NCBI RefSeq assembly: GCF_019218285.1
Contig: NZ_JAHUZG010000001.1
Span: forward strand, 1-64,000
Reading direction: 5' to 3'
Origin: Antarctobacter sediminis
Lineage (GTDB): Bacteria > Pseudomonadota > Alphaproteobacteria > Rhodobacterales > Rhodobacteraceae
DNA: 64,000 nucleotides
This document shows, in pieces, positions 7,567 through 15,956 of the stretch (position 1 is the stretch's first letter; every line of letters begins with the position of its first letter). A program made the translations under genes and the position numbers. Below the pieces are notes generated by a model. It ran no database searches. It worked only from the letters and a program-made list of their open reading frames with translations, and was not told the origin of the DNA.

Positions 7567-8826
7567 ATGACCGACACCACCTCGCACCGCCCGGAAGGGC
7601 TGGCCGCCTATATCGCCGTCACCGCGGCCTATTGGGCCTTCATGCTCACCGACGGGGCCTTGCGGATGCTGGTGCTGTTGCATTTCCACACGCTGGGCTT
7701 TTCGCCGGTGCAGCTTGCCTATCTGTTCCTGCTCTATGAATTCGCCGGGATTGTCACCAATCTCTCGGCGGGCTGGATCGCGGCGCGTTTCGGCCTGACC
7801 TCGACGCTCTACGCGGGCCTTTCCTTGCAGGTCATCGCGCTATTGGCGCTCGCTCAGCTCGATCCGGCATGGAGCCTGACCGGATCGGTCATTTTTGTCA
7901 TGGCGGTGCAGGGCCTGTCCGGCGTGGCCAAGGACCTGTCCAAGATGTCTGCCAAATCGGCGGTCAAGCTTTTGGCCCCCTCGGGGCAGGGCGGCTTGTT
8001 CAAATGGGTTGCGGTGCTGACTGGGTCCAAGAACGCGATCAAGGGGCTGGGCTTTCTTTCCGGCGCGGCGATGCTGGCCCTCTTCGGCTTTGTCCCGGCG
8101 GTCCTTGGCATGGCGGCGGTGCTGGGCGCGGTGCTGCTGGTGCTTGCCCTGCGGATGCCGGGCGGGCTGCCCTCCGGCAAGAAAGGCGCCAAGTTCAAAG
8201 AGGTCTTTTCCAAGGACCGCAACGTGAATTGGCTGTCGGCTGCGCGGGTGTTTCTGTTCGGCGCGCGCGATGTCTGGTTCGTGGTCGGTATCCCGGTCTA
8301 TTTCTATGCCGTCCTGTCCGATGGCAGCGAAGAGGGCAATCGCCTTGCCTTTTTCACCATCGGCAGCTTCATGGCGGTCTGGACCATCCTTTACGGCGCG
8401 GTTCAGGCCTATGCGCCCAAGGCGTTGGGCGCGGACAGCCGTCCGGGGGCCGAAATTGTCGGTGCTGCGCGCAACTGGGCGTTGTCGCTGATCGTGGTGC
8501 CCGCGCTACTGGCCGTGCTGGTCTTTGTGACCGGGGAACCGGCACCTTGGCTGACGGGGACGATCATCGCGGGCCTTCTGGTCTTTGGCGCGCTTTTCGC
8601 GGTGAACTCATCGCTGCACAGCTACCTGATCCTTGCCTTTTCCAAGGGCGAGCGGGTGACGATGGATGTGGGGTTCTACTACATGGCCAATGCGGCGGGC
8701 CGTCTCTTGGGGACGCTGCTGTCCGGGCTCAGCTACCAGTTGGGTGGCTTGCCAGCCTGTCTTGCCACGGCGGCGGTCATGGTCGCGATCAGTGCCTTGG
8801 GCGCGGCAAAGCTGCGCCTCGACTGA
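7567..8826 (+). CDS. arsJ: MFS efflux permease for 1-arseno-3-phosphoglycerate
   Basis: This 419-residue membrane protein with about 12 helices resembles the ArsJ branch of the major facilitator superfamily (GALRMLVLLHFHTLGFSP near the N-terminus, GLSGVAKDLSKMSAKSAVK in the central part). Known ArsJ proteins export the product of the neighbouring GAPDH and so confer arsenate resistance without reduction. The start at 7567 follows a CGGAG site; an in-frame ATG-less extension to 7501 would translate the repeat and is unlikely. No arsB or acr3 arsenite pump is present, although the first gene carries an arsenate reductase domain. Confidence 0.9.
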   Translation: MTDTTSHRPEGLAAYIAVTAAYWAFMLTDGALRMLVLLHFHTLGFSPVQLAYLFLLYEFAGIVTNLSAGWIAARFGLTSTLYAGLSLQVIALLALAQLDPAWSLTGSVIFVMAVQGLSGVAKDLSKMSAKSAVKLLAPSGQGGLFKWVAVLTGSKNAIKGLGFLSGAAMLALFGFVPAVLGMAAVLGAVLLVLALRMPGGLPSGKKGAKFKEVFSKDRNVNWLSAARVFLFGARDVWFVVGIPVYFYAVLSDGSEEGNRLAFFTIGSFMAVWTILYGAVQAYAPKALGADSRPGAEIVGAARNWALSLIVVPALLAVLVFVTGEPAPWLTGTIIAGLLVFGALFAVNSSLHSYLILAFSKGERVTMDVGFYYMANAAGRLLGTLLSGLSYQLGGLPACLATAAVMVAISALGAAKLRLD

Positions 8827-8832
8827 TCCGGG

Positions 8833-9288
8833 TCACAGGTCGTTCAGGATGGCATCCAGCCCGGTCTCGAATTCGGCCATTGCGCTGCCAAGCCGCCGCT
8901 CGATCTCGGCCTGATAGGCCATGGCAAGGGGCAGCAGATCCGCCATCAACGCGCGTCCCTTGTCAGTCAGCGCCAGCCGGACCAGCCGTCGGTCGCCCGC
9001 GTCCTGCGCCTTTTCGATGTAGCCTGCGGTTTCCAGCCGGGTCGCCGCGCGGCTGACCTTGCTTTTCTCCATCGCTACGCGGGCCTCGATGTCGCGCACC
9101 GAAACCGTGGCCGCGCCGTCCAGCGGCTGTGCCAAGTGGACTAGCACCCGCCATTCCGGGATCGAGATGCCGAATTTCTCGCGGTACTGCCGTGCCAGCG
9201 CCTCGGAAGTCTTTTCGGCGGCGACCGCAAGCCGGTAAGGCGTGAAACGCCCAAGGTCGAACTCCGGAAGCGGTGTCGGTCGGCTCAT
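8833..9288 (-). CDS. MarR-family transcriptional regulator
   Basis: This 151-residue protein has a winged helix with the MarR wing DAGDRRLVRLALTDKGR. It is preceded by VSRAATRLETAGYIEK as recognition helix and followed by dimerisation helices at the C-terminus. The start at 9288 has AGGGA upstream; the longer frame to 9453 has no site. It converges with arsJ (6-bp gap) and follows the formylglycine-generating enzyme gene on the same strand. A TTGCA-N2-TGCAA palindrome in its promoter suggests autoregulation. The ligand and target genes are not evident. Confidence 0.85.
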   Translation of the reverse strand: MSRPTPLPEFDLGRFTPYRLAVAAEKTSEALARQYREKFGISIPEWRVLVHLAQPLDGAATVSVRDIEARVAMEKSKVSRAATRLETAGYIEKAQDAGDRRLVRLALTDKGRALMADLLPLAMAYQAEIERRLGSAMAEFETGLDAILNDL

Positions 9289-9313
9289 GTCGGTGTCCCT
9301 GTGACGGCGATTG

Positions 9314-9348
9314 AATTCACTGTAGCCCCGCCCTTGTTGCAAGTGCAA
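9314..9348 (-). promoter_or_regulatory. marR promoter with palindromic half-sites
   Basis: On the minus strand, TTGCAA (9342-9337) and TGAATT (9319-9314) are spaced 17 nt and could be the -35 and -10. The -35 is part of TTGCA-N2-TGCAA (9337-9348), a perfect short inverted repeat that a MarR dimer could bind. The promoter match is weak, and the regulatory link is inferred. Confidence 0.4.
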
Positions 9349-9362
9349 TGAGGGGCGCGGCG

Positions 9363-10307
9363 TCAGGCGGACCAGACCACGCGGAACCCCTGATGTGTCG
9401 TCGAACTGTCCGGCGAGGTCCCGGACCGGGCCGCGATCCGGTAACGATAGCAATAACTGCGGTGACAGAGGAATGATCCGCCCTTGGACAGTTTGTACCC
9501 CTTCATCCCCTCAAGCCGTGCCTTCACCTGTTTCTTGAGCGATCGTATGCGGAAAGGATCGGCGGTCCATTCCCAGACATTGCCCGCCATGTTGTACAGG
9601 CCATAACCGTTGGGTTCAAAGGCGCGGGCGGGGGCGGTTGTGCGATAGCCGTCAGCGCAGCTGTTCAAGTCCGGGAACCGGCCTTGCCAGATATTGCAGG
9701 GCTGAAAATCCGTGTCGTCGGGTTCCGCATCGCCCCATGGAAAACGTACATCGCCCAGTCCGCCACGCGCCGCATGTTCCCATTCCGCCTCTGTCGGCAG
9801 ACGGCCACCGACCCATGCGGCATAGGCCATGGCATCGTTCCACGAGACATGCACAACCGGGTGATCAGGATGCCATGCGTCGGCACGGGTGTCCGGCCCG
9901 TTGACCTCACGCCAATTGGCACCTTCAACCTGCCGCCACCACTGCACCGCCGCCACAGCGCGCGTGGGCCCCACATGTTCCGGCACCTGGTCCTGGAACA
10001 CGAAGGACCAGCCAAAGCGTTCCGCCTCGGTGACAAATCCTGTGGCGGAAACAAACGCGTCGAACTGGGCATTGGTGACGCTGGTTGCACCCATCAGAAA
10101 GGGTTTGACGCGTGCTTCGCGCAGCGGGCTTTCGCCGTCGTCGGGGATCTGCGGGGTGGTTGTGCCGACCAGCGCCTTGCCGCCCGGAATGCGGACCGCA
10201 TCCGCGTCGGGACGCGGTGCCCCTTGGGCGATTTTCGAGGCTGGCGTGCCGGTTTGGGGGCGGGCGGGTGTGCAACAGGATTTCGGGGCGTCTTGGGGTT
10301 TGGTCAT
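9363..10307 (-). CDS. Formylglycine-generating enzyme (SUMF1/FGE family)
   Basis: This 314-residue FGE-sulfatase domain protein has VPGG-like IPGGKALVGTT, LPTEAEWEHAARGG, NVWEWTAD and the C-terminal GGSFLCHRSYCYRYRIAARS. Cys281 and Cys286 match the two copper-binding catalytic cysteines of true FGEs, which oxidise a CxPxR cysteine of sulfatases to formylglycine. Many bacterial SUMF1 relatives lack them, so this one is likely active. It lies 40 bp after cobS on the same strand, with no sulfatase in the window. The start at 10307 was preferred; an N-terminal extension reaching 10460 overlaps cobS and has no RBS. Confidence 0.88.
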   Translation of the reverse strand: MTKPQDAPKSCCTPARPQTGTPASKIAQGAPRPDADAVRIPGGKALVGTTTPQIPDDGESPLREARVKPFLMGATSVTNAQFDAFVSATGFVTEAERFGWSFVFQDQVPEHVGPTRAVAAVQWWRQVEGANWREVNGPDTRADAWHPDHPVVHVSWNDAMAYAAWVGGRLPTEAEWEHAARGGLGDVRFPWGDAEPDDTDFQPCNIWQGRFPDLNSCADGYRTTAPARAFEPNGYGLYNMAGNVWEWTADPFRIRSLKKQVKARLEGMKGYKLSKGGSFLCHRSYCYRYRIAARSGTSPDSSTTHQGFRVVWSA

Positions 10308-10347
10308 GGCTCTTGGGTATCCCGGCTGATGCCGCGCGTCGATAGGT

Positions 10348-11100
10348 CTAGAGGGCTGCGGCCAAAGCCAGCCAACCCGCGGTTTCCGAGCCAAGCTGCG
10401 CCGCGCCCAGAACATCGCCGGTTTGCCCGCCCAGCCTTTGCCTTGCGCGCTGCGCGACAATCGCCGCCGCCAGGGCCATGACCGGCAGAACCACCAGCGC
10501 CGCGCCGCCCAAGGACAGGGCGGCGACCGCGGTCACGATCAGGCTGGGCAGCCAGACGCGCCAAGGCAGCGCGGTGTCCGTCGTGGCGGCCATCTGGCCC
10601 ATGCCATCCGCACGGGCGGGCGGCAACAGGTCCAGCAGCACCAGCATGGCCAGACGGCTGACCACCGAGACAAGCACAAACCCGGCCAGCGGCAAGGCGG
10701 GCAGCGCGCCAAGCGCCGAGGCCGCAAGCCCAACCGCAAAGATCAGCGCTATCACGCCATAGCTGCCCACGCGGCTGTCGCGCATGATCTCCAGCCGGTG
10801 GGCGCGGTCGCGGCCCCCGGCACCATCGGCGAAATCGGCAAATCCGTCGTGGTGCAGCCCGCCGGTCAGCACGGCCAGCAAGGCCAGCGCGGTCAGCGCC
10901 GCCGCAAGCGGCGGCAGGCCCACCGCCTGTGCCCCGGCGAAACCGGCCCATGCGGCAAGGCCCATGGGCAGGCCGACAAGGGGAAAGCCCCAGCGCGCCT
11001 CGGCCAACGTGGGAACCGGATCCCGCAGTTGCCCCATCGGCAGGCGCGTCAGCATCATCATCGCCAGCCGCAGTTCGTCGACGCGGCGGGCCATGGTCAT
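10348..11100 (-). CDS. cobS: Adenosylcobinamide-GDP ribazoletransferase (cobalamin-5'-phosphate synthase)
   Basis: This 250-residue integral membrane enzyme joins adenosylcobinamide-GDP to alpha-ribazole(-phosphate) in the last ring-closing step of B12 assembly. TRLPMG near the N-terminus and the acidic motif GGLHHDGFADFADG (near residues 80-93) followed by MRDSRVGSYG are characteristic. The start overlaps the cobT stop by ATGA, giving a coupled cobU-cobT-cobS order. This is the Salmonella-style CobS, not the cobaltochelatase subunit of the same name. Confidence 0.93.
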   Translation of the reverse strand: MTMARRVDELRLAMMMLTRLPMGQLRDPVPTLAEARWGFPLVGLPMGLAAWAGFAGAQAVGLPPLAAALTALALLAVLTGGLHHDGFADFADGAGGRDRAHRLEIMRDSRVGSYGVIALIFAVGLAASALGALPALPLAGFVLVSVVSRLAMLVLLDLLPPARADGMGQMAATTDTALPWRVWLPSLIVTAVAALSLGGAALVVLPVMALAAAIVAQRARQRLGGQTGDVLGAAQLGSETAGWLALAAAL

Positions 11101-12104
11101 GCGCCGGAAACGCCTGCTTCGGCGAAGGTGGCCATGCCGTTGTGGCAGGCCAGCGCGCCTTTGAGGATCGGCAGGGCAAGCGCCGCGCCCGAGCCTTCGC
11201 CAAGCGCCATGCCCATGTCCAGCAGCGGTGTCTTGCCCATGGCCTCGGCCAGCTTGCGGTGTCCCGGTTCGCGGCTTTGATGGGCGATCAGGCAATGGGC
11301 CAGCAGCTCCGCGTCGGTCGCCGCCAAAGGTGCCACCGCCGCGGTGCAGATGAACCCGTCCAGCAGGACCGGGATTCGTGCCATGCGCGCGGCCAGAACG
11401 GCCCCGCACAGCGCCGCCTGTTCCCTGCCGCCAAGCGCCGCCAGCTGCATCATCGACGACAGGCCAGAGTGCTTTTCGACGCCTGCCGCGACCACGCGGG
11501 CCTTGAGGCTCATGCCGTCGGCGTCCGAGCCGGTGCCGGGGCCGACCCAGTCGGGGGCGGTGCCACCAAAGGCCGCCATGGCCAGCGCGGCGGCGATGGT
11601 CGAATTGCCGATGCCCATTTCGCCCAGCAACAGGATGTCGGCCGAGCGGTCGACCGCCGCCGCACCGCGTTGCAGAGCGTCGAGGCATTCGGCCTCGTCC
11701 ATCGCGGGGCCGGTTGTGAAATCGTGGGTCGGCCGGTCAAGGTCCAGCGCGATGACATCCAGATCCGCGCCGGCGGCCTTGCTCAGCTGGTTGATCGCGG
11801 CCCCTCCGGCTGCGAAATTCGCCACCATCTGCGCGGTCACTTCCTGTGGGAACGGGTTGACGCCCTGCGCGCAGACGCCGTGATTGCCGGCAAAGACCAG
11901 CACCTGCGCCTTGTCGATGCGGGGGCGGTCCGTTCCGCGCCAGCCGGCCATGAAGGCGGCCAGTTCCTCCAGCCGGCCCAGCGACCCCGGCGGCTTGGTC
12001 AGTTCCTTCTGCCGCGCGGTCGCGGCCTCGGCGGCGGCACTGTCATAGGCCGGAAGATCAAGAGAGCGGACCGCGTCCAGCGAGGCGAGGGGCAGGGTGT
12101 TCAT
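11097..12104 (-). CDS. cobT: Nicotinate-nucleotide:dimethylbenzimidazole phosphoribosyltransferase
   Basis: This 335-residue enzyme makes alpha-ribazole phosphate from dimethylbenzimidazole and nicotinate mononucleotide. PPGSLGRLEELA near residue 37 and GMALGEGSGAALALPIL with the catalytic Glu at about 303 mark the family. It starts inside the cobU stop (ATGA) and overlaps cobS in the same way. The start at 12104 gives the usual N-terminus; the frame to 12146 would extend into cobU. bluB, which makes dimethylbenzimidazole, is not in the window. Confidence 0.94.
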   Translation of the reverse strand: MNTLPLASLDAVRSLDLPAYDSAAAEAATARQKELTKPPGSLGRLEELAAFMAGWRGTDRPRIDKAQVLVFAGNHGVCAQGVNPFPQEVTAQMVANFAAGGAAINQLSKAAGADLDVIALDLDRPTHDFTTGPAMDEAECLDALQRGAAAVDRSADILLLGEMGIGNSTIAAALAMAAFGGTAPDWVGPGTGSDADGMSLKARVVAAGVEKHSGLSSMMQLAALGGREQAALCGAVLAARMARIPVLLDGFICTAAVAPLAATDAELLAHCLIAHQSREPGHRKLAEAMGKTPLLDMGMALGEGSGAALALPILKGALACHNGMATFAEAGVSGA

Positions 12105-12613
12105 GCAGGTTTGACCTTCAGTGGGTGACCAGCGACGCAGAACCACAATTCGTCGCAGGCTTCGGCGATATGTTGATTGACCAGCCCCGCCGCGTCACGA
12201 AAGGCGCGGGCAAGGGCGTTTTCGGGGACGATCCCGGCGCCGACCTCATTGGTGACAAAGATGACCGGCGCGGTTTGCTCGGGGATCGCATTCACCAAGT
12301 CGTCCAGCGCCGCGCGCCAGTCGTCCTCGGCCAGCATCAGGTTGGTCAGCCACAGCGTCAGGCAATCCACCAGCCGGGGTGCGCCGCCGTCGCTGTCACG
12401 CAGGGCACGCGGCAGGTCATGCGGTGCCTCGATCGTGCGCCAGTCCGCGTCGCGCCGCGATTGGTGCAGCGCGATCCGGTCGGCCATTTCGGTGTCATGG
12501 GCCTGGGCGGTGGCGATGTAGATCGCAGGCCGCCCCAGCGCGAGCGTCTTCTGCTCTGCCAGACGGCTTTTGCCCGAGCGTGCGCCGCCCGTGATGAGGA
12601 TCGACTTTCCCAT
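12101..12613 (-). CDS. cobU: Adenosylcobinamide kinase / adenosylcobinamide-phosphate guanylyltransferase
   Basis: This 170-residue bifunctional enzyme phosphorylates adenosylcobinamide and converts it to adenosylcobinamide-GDP. The P-loop GGARSGKS lies at 9-16, and IALHQSRR supplies His50, the likely guanylylated histidine. DCLTLWLTNL and TNEVGAGIVP are family stretches. It heads the minus operon cobU-cobT-cobS and is divergent from cobC with only 45 bp between start codons. The Shine-Dalgarno site is weak. Confidence 0.93.
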   Translation of the reverse strand: MGKSILITGGARSGKSRLAEQKTLALGRPAIYIATAQAHDTEMADRIALHQSRRDADWRTIEAPHDLPRALRDSDGGAPRLVDCLTLWLTNLMLAEDDWRAALDDLVNAIPEQTAPVIFVTNEVGAGIVPENALARAFRDAAGLVNQHIAEACDELWFCVAGHPLKVKPA

Positions 12614-12658
12614 GCGGTCGTGACAAAGCATATGCCGTTCTGCTTGAAAAGCCCTGAA

Positions 12659-13243
12659 ATGACGCCCCCTGACGCCGCCGAACTGATCCTGATTCGACAT
12701 GCGCCCGCGCTGCACGGCGGGCGTTTGTGCGGGCGCAGCGATGTGCCTGCCCGTATCGGCGATCCTGCGGCTTGGCGTCCGGTGCAGGGCTTTCTGGCCC
12801 ATGTCGCGCAAAAAGTGGTCAGCCCGGCGCTGCGCTGTCGCCAGACGGCGGCGGCGATCTGGCCGGAAACCGCACCCGAAACCGATGCACGCCTGTGGGA
12901 ACAGGATTTCGGCGCGCATGAAGGTCTGACCTTCGACGAGATCCCCGACATCGGCAATCTGACGCCCGAGGCGCTGGCCAACCATTGCCCGCCGGGCGGG
13001 GAGAGTTTTGCCGATATGGTTGCCCGTGTCCGTCCGGCGCTGGAGCAACTGGCCGATCGCGCGCGGGCGGGTGGCTCCGTGGCCGTCGTGGCCCATGCGG
13101 GCACCGCACGGGCGGCGCTGGCGCTGGCGCTTGGGTCGGTTCCTGCGGCGCTGTCGTTCGAGATCGCGCCGTGGTCGATGACCCGGTTGCGCGCCTATCC
13201 CGGCGGCTTGTCCGTGATCGCCACGAACTGGCGCCCGCTCTGA
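12659..13243 (+). CDS. cobC: Histidine phosphatase, probable alpha-ribazole phosphatase
   Basis: This 194-residue member of the histidine phosphatase (phosphoglycerate mutase-like) family has LIRHAP with Arg13-His14 as the catalytic site. The usual RHG is RHA here. A second histidine is in VAVVAHAGTARA. CobC removes phosphate from alpha-ribazole phosphate or adenosylcobalamin phosphate. It is first in the coupled plus series cobC-bluE-cbiB-cobD, which resembles the Rhodobacter capsulatus bluFEDC order. An earlier in-frame ATG at 12632 would add nine residues; no clear RBS decides between them. Confidence 0.8.
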   Translation: MTPPDAAELILIRHAPALHGGRLCGRSDVPARIGDPAAWRPVQGFLAHVAQKVVSPALRCRQTAAAIWPETAPETDARLWEQDFGAHEGLTFDEIPDIGNLTPEALANHCPPGGESFADMVARVRPALEQLADRARAGGSVAVVAHAGTARAALALALGSVPAALSFEIAPWSMTRLRAYPGGLSVIATNWRPL

Positions 13244-13246
13244 GCG

Positions 13247-14035
13247 ATGGTTTTTGTCGCGGGGCATTTCGGAGAGTGGATCCAGGGCCGGTTCGGCCCC
13301 GAGGGGCCGGTGGTGCTGGTCACAATGGCCTGTCCCGATCTGGGCGTGTCGGTCGATCACCATGACGCGGGGCCGCTGTCTGTCGCGGGGGTGCCACCGG
13401 TGCTGAAACCTGATCAGGCCGCGCGCTTTTTCGAACTACTGGGCAGTGATTTGCAGGGGCAGGTCCACGTGACGCCGGATTTCCCGCCGGGCGGCGGCGC
13501 GGGCATGTCGACCGCGGCGCTGGTCGCGCTGGGGCGGTTGGCCGGAAAGGAAAGCCCGGCCATCGCCCGTGCCTGCCTTGCGGTCGAGGGGGCCAGCGAT
13601 CCGCTGATGTGGCCCGCGCCGGACAGGGTGCTTTGGGCCTCGCGCCGGGGCGAAGTGCTGGCCGAAACGGGGCCGGTGCCCAACTGCGAGGTGCTGGGCG
13701 GTTTCTGGGGGCCACCCGAGCGGACCAATCCCGCTGACGAGGGCTTTCCCGATGTGCGCGACCTGATCGAGGCATGGCCTGCCGCAGACCTGCGGGGCAA
13801 GGCGCAACTGGCCAGCGAGTCCGCACGGCGGTGCACCGCGCTGCGCGGACCGGCGGGCGATCCGACCGAACGCCTTGCCGTCGAACTGGGCGCGCTGGGC
13901 TTTGCCCGTGCGCATACCGGTCCGGCGCGGGCGCTGATCTATGCGCCGGGCACCGTGCCGGATGGGGCCGAAACCCGGTTGCGCCGGGCCGGGTTCGGCA
14001 ATGTGCTGCGGTTCAGAACCGGAGGTGAGGCGTGA
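13247..14035 (+). CDS. bluE: GHMP kinase, probable L-threonine kinase for cobalamin synthesis (BluE/PduX)
   Basis: This 262-residue GHMP-superfamily protein has GHFGEWIQG at 6-14, which corresponds to the GxxGE start of PduX-type kinases. PGGGAGMSTA at 81-90 is the phosphate-binding loop. The expected reaction is ATP-dependent phosphorylation of L-threonine, feeding CobD. It follows cobC by 3 bp and overlaps cbiB by GTGA; the product of its pathway is what CbiB attaches. Identity is supported strongly by context, and the protein is shorter than the roughly 300 residues of Salmonella PduX. Confidence 0.8.
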   Translation: MVFVAGHFGEWIQGRFGPEGPVVLVTMACPDLGVSVDHHDAGPLSVAGVPPVLKPDQAARFFELLGSDLQGQVHVTPDFPPGGGAGMSTAALVALGRLAGKESPAIARACLAVEGASDPLMWPAPDRVLWASRRGEVLAETGPVPNCEVLGGFWGPPERTNPADEGFPDVRDLIEAWPAADLRGKAQLASESARRCTALRGPAGDPTERLAVELGALGFARAHTGPARALIYAPGTVPDGAETRLRRAGFGNVLRFRTGGEA

Positions 14036-14967
14036 TCTTTGCGCAGGTGATGCTGATCGGCTTCGTCGTGGATGCGCTGCTGGGGTGGCCGGGGGCGCTG
14101 TATCGCCGCCTGTCGCATCCCGTGGTTTGGATCGGAGGGCTGATTTCCTTTCTCGAGCGCCGTTGGAACCGGGACAGCGAAGGACGCCGCATGATCCTTG
14201 GCGCATTGGTGGTGCTGGTGGTGCTTGTGGTTTCGGTCACGCCCGCATTGTTGCTGAGCCTGCTTTTGGGTGCGGGGTGGCCGGGTGTCGTCCTGTTGGG
14301 CCTGCTGGCCTGGCCCCTGATTGCGGTTCGGTCGATGTACGATCACGTGGCCGAGGTGCTGCACCCGCTGGCCAAGGGGGATCTGACGGGGGCCCGCCAT
14401 GCCTTGTCGATGATCGTGGGGCGCGACCCCAGCACGCTGGACGAGGCGGGCGTCGGCCGCGCCGCGCTGGAAAGCCTTGCCGAAAACAGTTCGGACGGCA
14501 TCGTGGCACCGCTGTTCTGGGGGGTGGTGGCGGGGCTGCCGGGGATCGTGGCTTACAAGGCGATCAACACGATGGATTCCATGATCGGCCACCGCAACGA
14601 CCGCTATGAATATTTCGGCAAGACCGCCGCGCGGTTGGACGACCTAGTGAACCTGATCCCCTCACGGCTGACCGGGCTGTTCTTTGCTCTGGCCTCTGGC
14701 CGTGTCGTGACAGCCATGCAGACCGTGCGGCGCGACGCGCGCCACCACCGGTCACCCAATGCCGGCTGGCCCGAGGCCGCGCTGGCTGGTGGGCTGGCGG
14801 TGCGCCTGTCGGGGCCGCGCATCTATGGCGACCGCGTGGCGGACGAACCTTGGGTGAACGGCGCAGCGGCGGATCCCGACGCCGGGTCGATCAGTCGGGG
14901 ACTTGCGCTCTATGTGCGGGCGATGTTTCTGTGCGGCGCGGTCCTGTTCGGGCTGGCGATACTCTGA
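14032..14967 (+). CDS. cbiB: Adenosylcobinamide-phosphate synthase
   Basis: This 311-residue membrane protein attaches (R)-1-aminopropan-2-ol phosphate (or ethanolamine phosphate) to adenosylcobyric acid. HPVVWIG, the RDPSTLDEAGVGRAALES stretch, ENSSDGIVAPLF and NTMDSMIGHRNDRY are conserved family segments. It starts with GTG overlapping the bluE stop (GTGA). It is the CobD of Pseudomonas denitrificans naming and BluD of Rhodobacter capsulatus naming. The next gene makes its aminopropanol phosphate substrate. Confidence 0.94.
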   Translation: MIFAQVMLIGFVVDALLGWPGALYRRLSHPVVWIGGLISFLERRWNRDSEGRRMILGALVVLVVLVVSVTPALLLSLLLGAGWPGVVLLGLLAWPLIAVRSMYDHVAEVLHPLAKGDLTGARHALSMIVGRDPSTLDEAGVGRAALESLAENSSDGIVAPLFWGVVAGLPGIVAYKAINTMDSMIGHRNDRYEYFGKTAARLDDLVNLIPSRLTGLFFALASGRVVTAMQTVRRDARHHRSPNAGWPEAALAGGLAVRLSGPRIYGDRVADEPWVNGAAADPDAGSISRGLALYVRAMFLCGAVLFGLAIL

Positions 14968-14975
14968 GAGGCGGC

Positions 14976-15953
14976 ATGCGCGATCACGGCGGCGATTTGG
15001 ACCGGGCGATGACCCGGTATGGCGAGGGCGACTGGCTGGACCTGTCCACGGGTATAAATGCCAGCCCCTATCCGATGCCGGATCTGTCGCCGCGTGCCTT
15101 GGGGGCTTTGCCGACTTCGGCCGATCTTGCCGCGCTGGAAACCACGGCGCGCAAGGCCTATCGCGCCCACCCGTCGGTGGATTGCGTGGCGCTGGCGGGT
15201 GCGCAGGCCGCGATCCAACTGGTTCCGCGCCTTGGCCCCGCGCGTGAGGCGCGTGTCGTCGGGCCGACCTATAATGAACACGCCGGTGCGTTGCAGGCGC
15301 AGGGCTGGAGCGTCACGCAAGTTTCCGACATCGCGGAGCTGAAAGGCGCAGCCCTTGGCGTGGTGGTGAATCCCAACAACCCTGACGGGCGTTTCTGGAC
15401 GCCGGAGGACCTGATCGACCTGTCAAAGGACGTCGGACTGCTGGTCGTGGACGAAAGCTTTGCCGATCCTGCGCCGGAATACTCGCTGATCCCCTATATG
15501 GATCGGCTGCCGGGCGGGGTGTCGATCCTTGTGCTGCGCTCTTTTGGCAAGTTCTTCGGTCTGGCGGGGCTGCGCCTTGGTTTTGCTCTAGGGCCATCAC
15601 CGATTGTCGGAGAGATGCGCCGCCTTGCCGGGCCATGGGCGGTCAGCGGGCCAGCCATCGCGGCGGGGCGCGCGGCACTGGCGGACAGCGCGTGGCAAGA
15701 GGCCATGATCGGTCGGCTGGCGCAGGACGCTGTGCGGATGGATGCCTTGGCCAAGGCGGCGGGCTGGACGCTGGTGGGCGGGACGGTGCTGTTCCGGACC
15801 TATGACACAGGCGATGCCCTTGCCGCGCAAGACAGGCTTGCACAGGCCCATATCTGGACTCGCGCCTTTCCCTATTCCAAGGGCTGGCTGCGGCTGGGCC
15901 TGCCGGGGACCGTGGCGGATTGGACCCGGCTGGAAACGGCGCTGGGGGGCTAG
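14976..15953 (+). CDS. cobD: L-threonine-O-3-phosphate decarboxylase
   Basis: This 325-residue PLP enzyme of the histidinol-phosphate aminotransferase-like fold decarboxylates threonine phosphate to (R)-1-aminopropan-2-ol phosphate. LDLSTGINASPYP is the typical opening, NPNNPDG lies at 132-138, Asp159 is in DESF, and Lys192 in SFGKFFG is the PLP lysine. The ATG at 14976 follows GAGAGG and is 8 bp after cbiB. It is CobC in P. denitrificans nomenclature. It is convergent with cobQ with a 3-bp gap, so the two transcripts must overlap. Confidence 0.92.
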   Translation: MRDHGGDLDRAMTRYGEGDWLDLSTGINASPYPMPDLSPRALGALPTSADLAALETTARKAYRAHPSVDCVALAGAQAAIQLVPRLGPAREARVVGPTYNEHAGALQAQGWSVTQVSDIAELKGAALGVVVNPNNPDGRFWTPEDLIDLSKDVGLLVVDESFADPAPEYSLIPYMDRLPGGVSILVLRSFGKFFGLAGLRLGFALGPSPIVGEMRRLAGPWAVSGPAIAAGRAALADSAWQEAMIGRLAQDAVRMDALAKAAGWTLVGGTVLFRTYDTGDALAAQDRLAQAHIWTRAFPYSKGWLRLGLPGTVADWTRLETALGG

Positions 15954-15956
15954 GCC

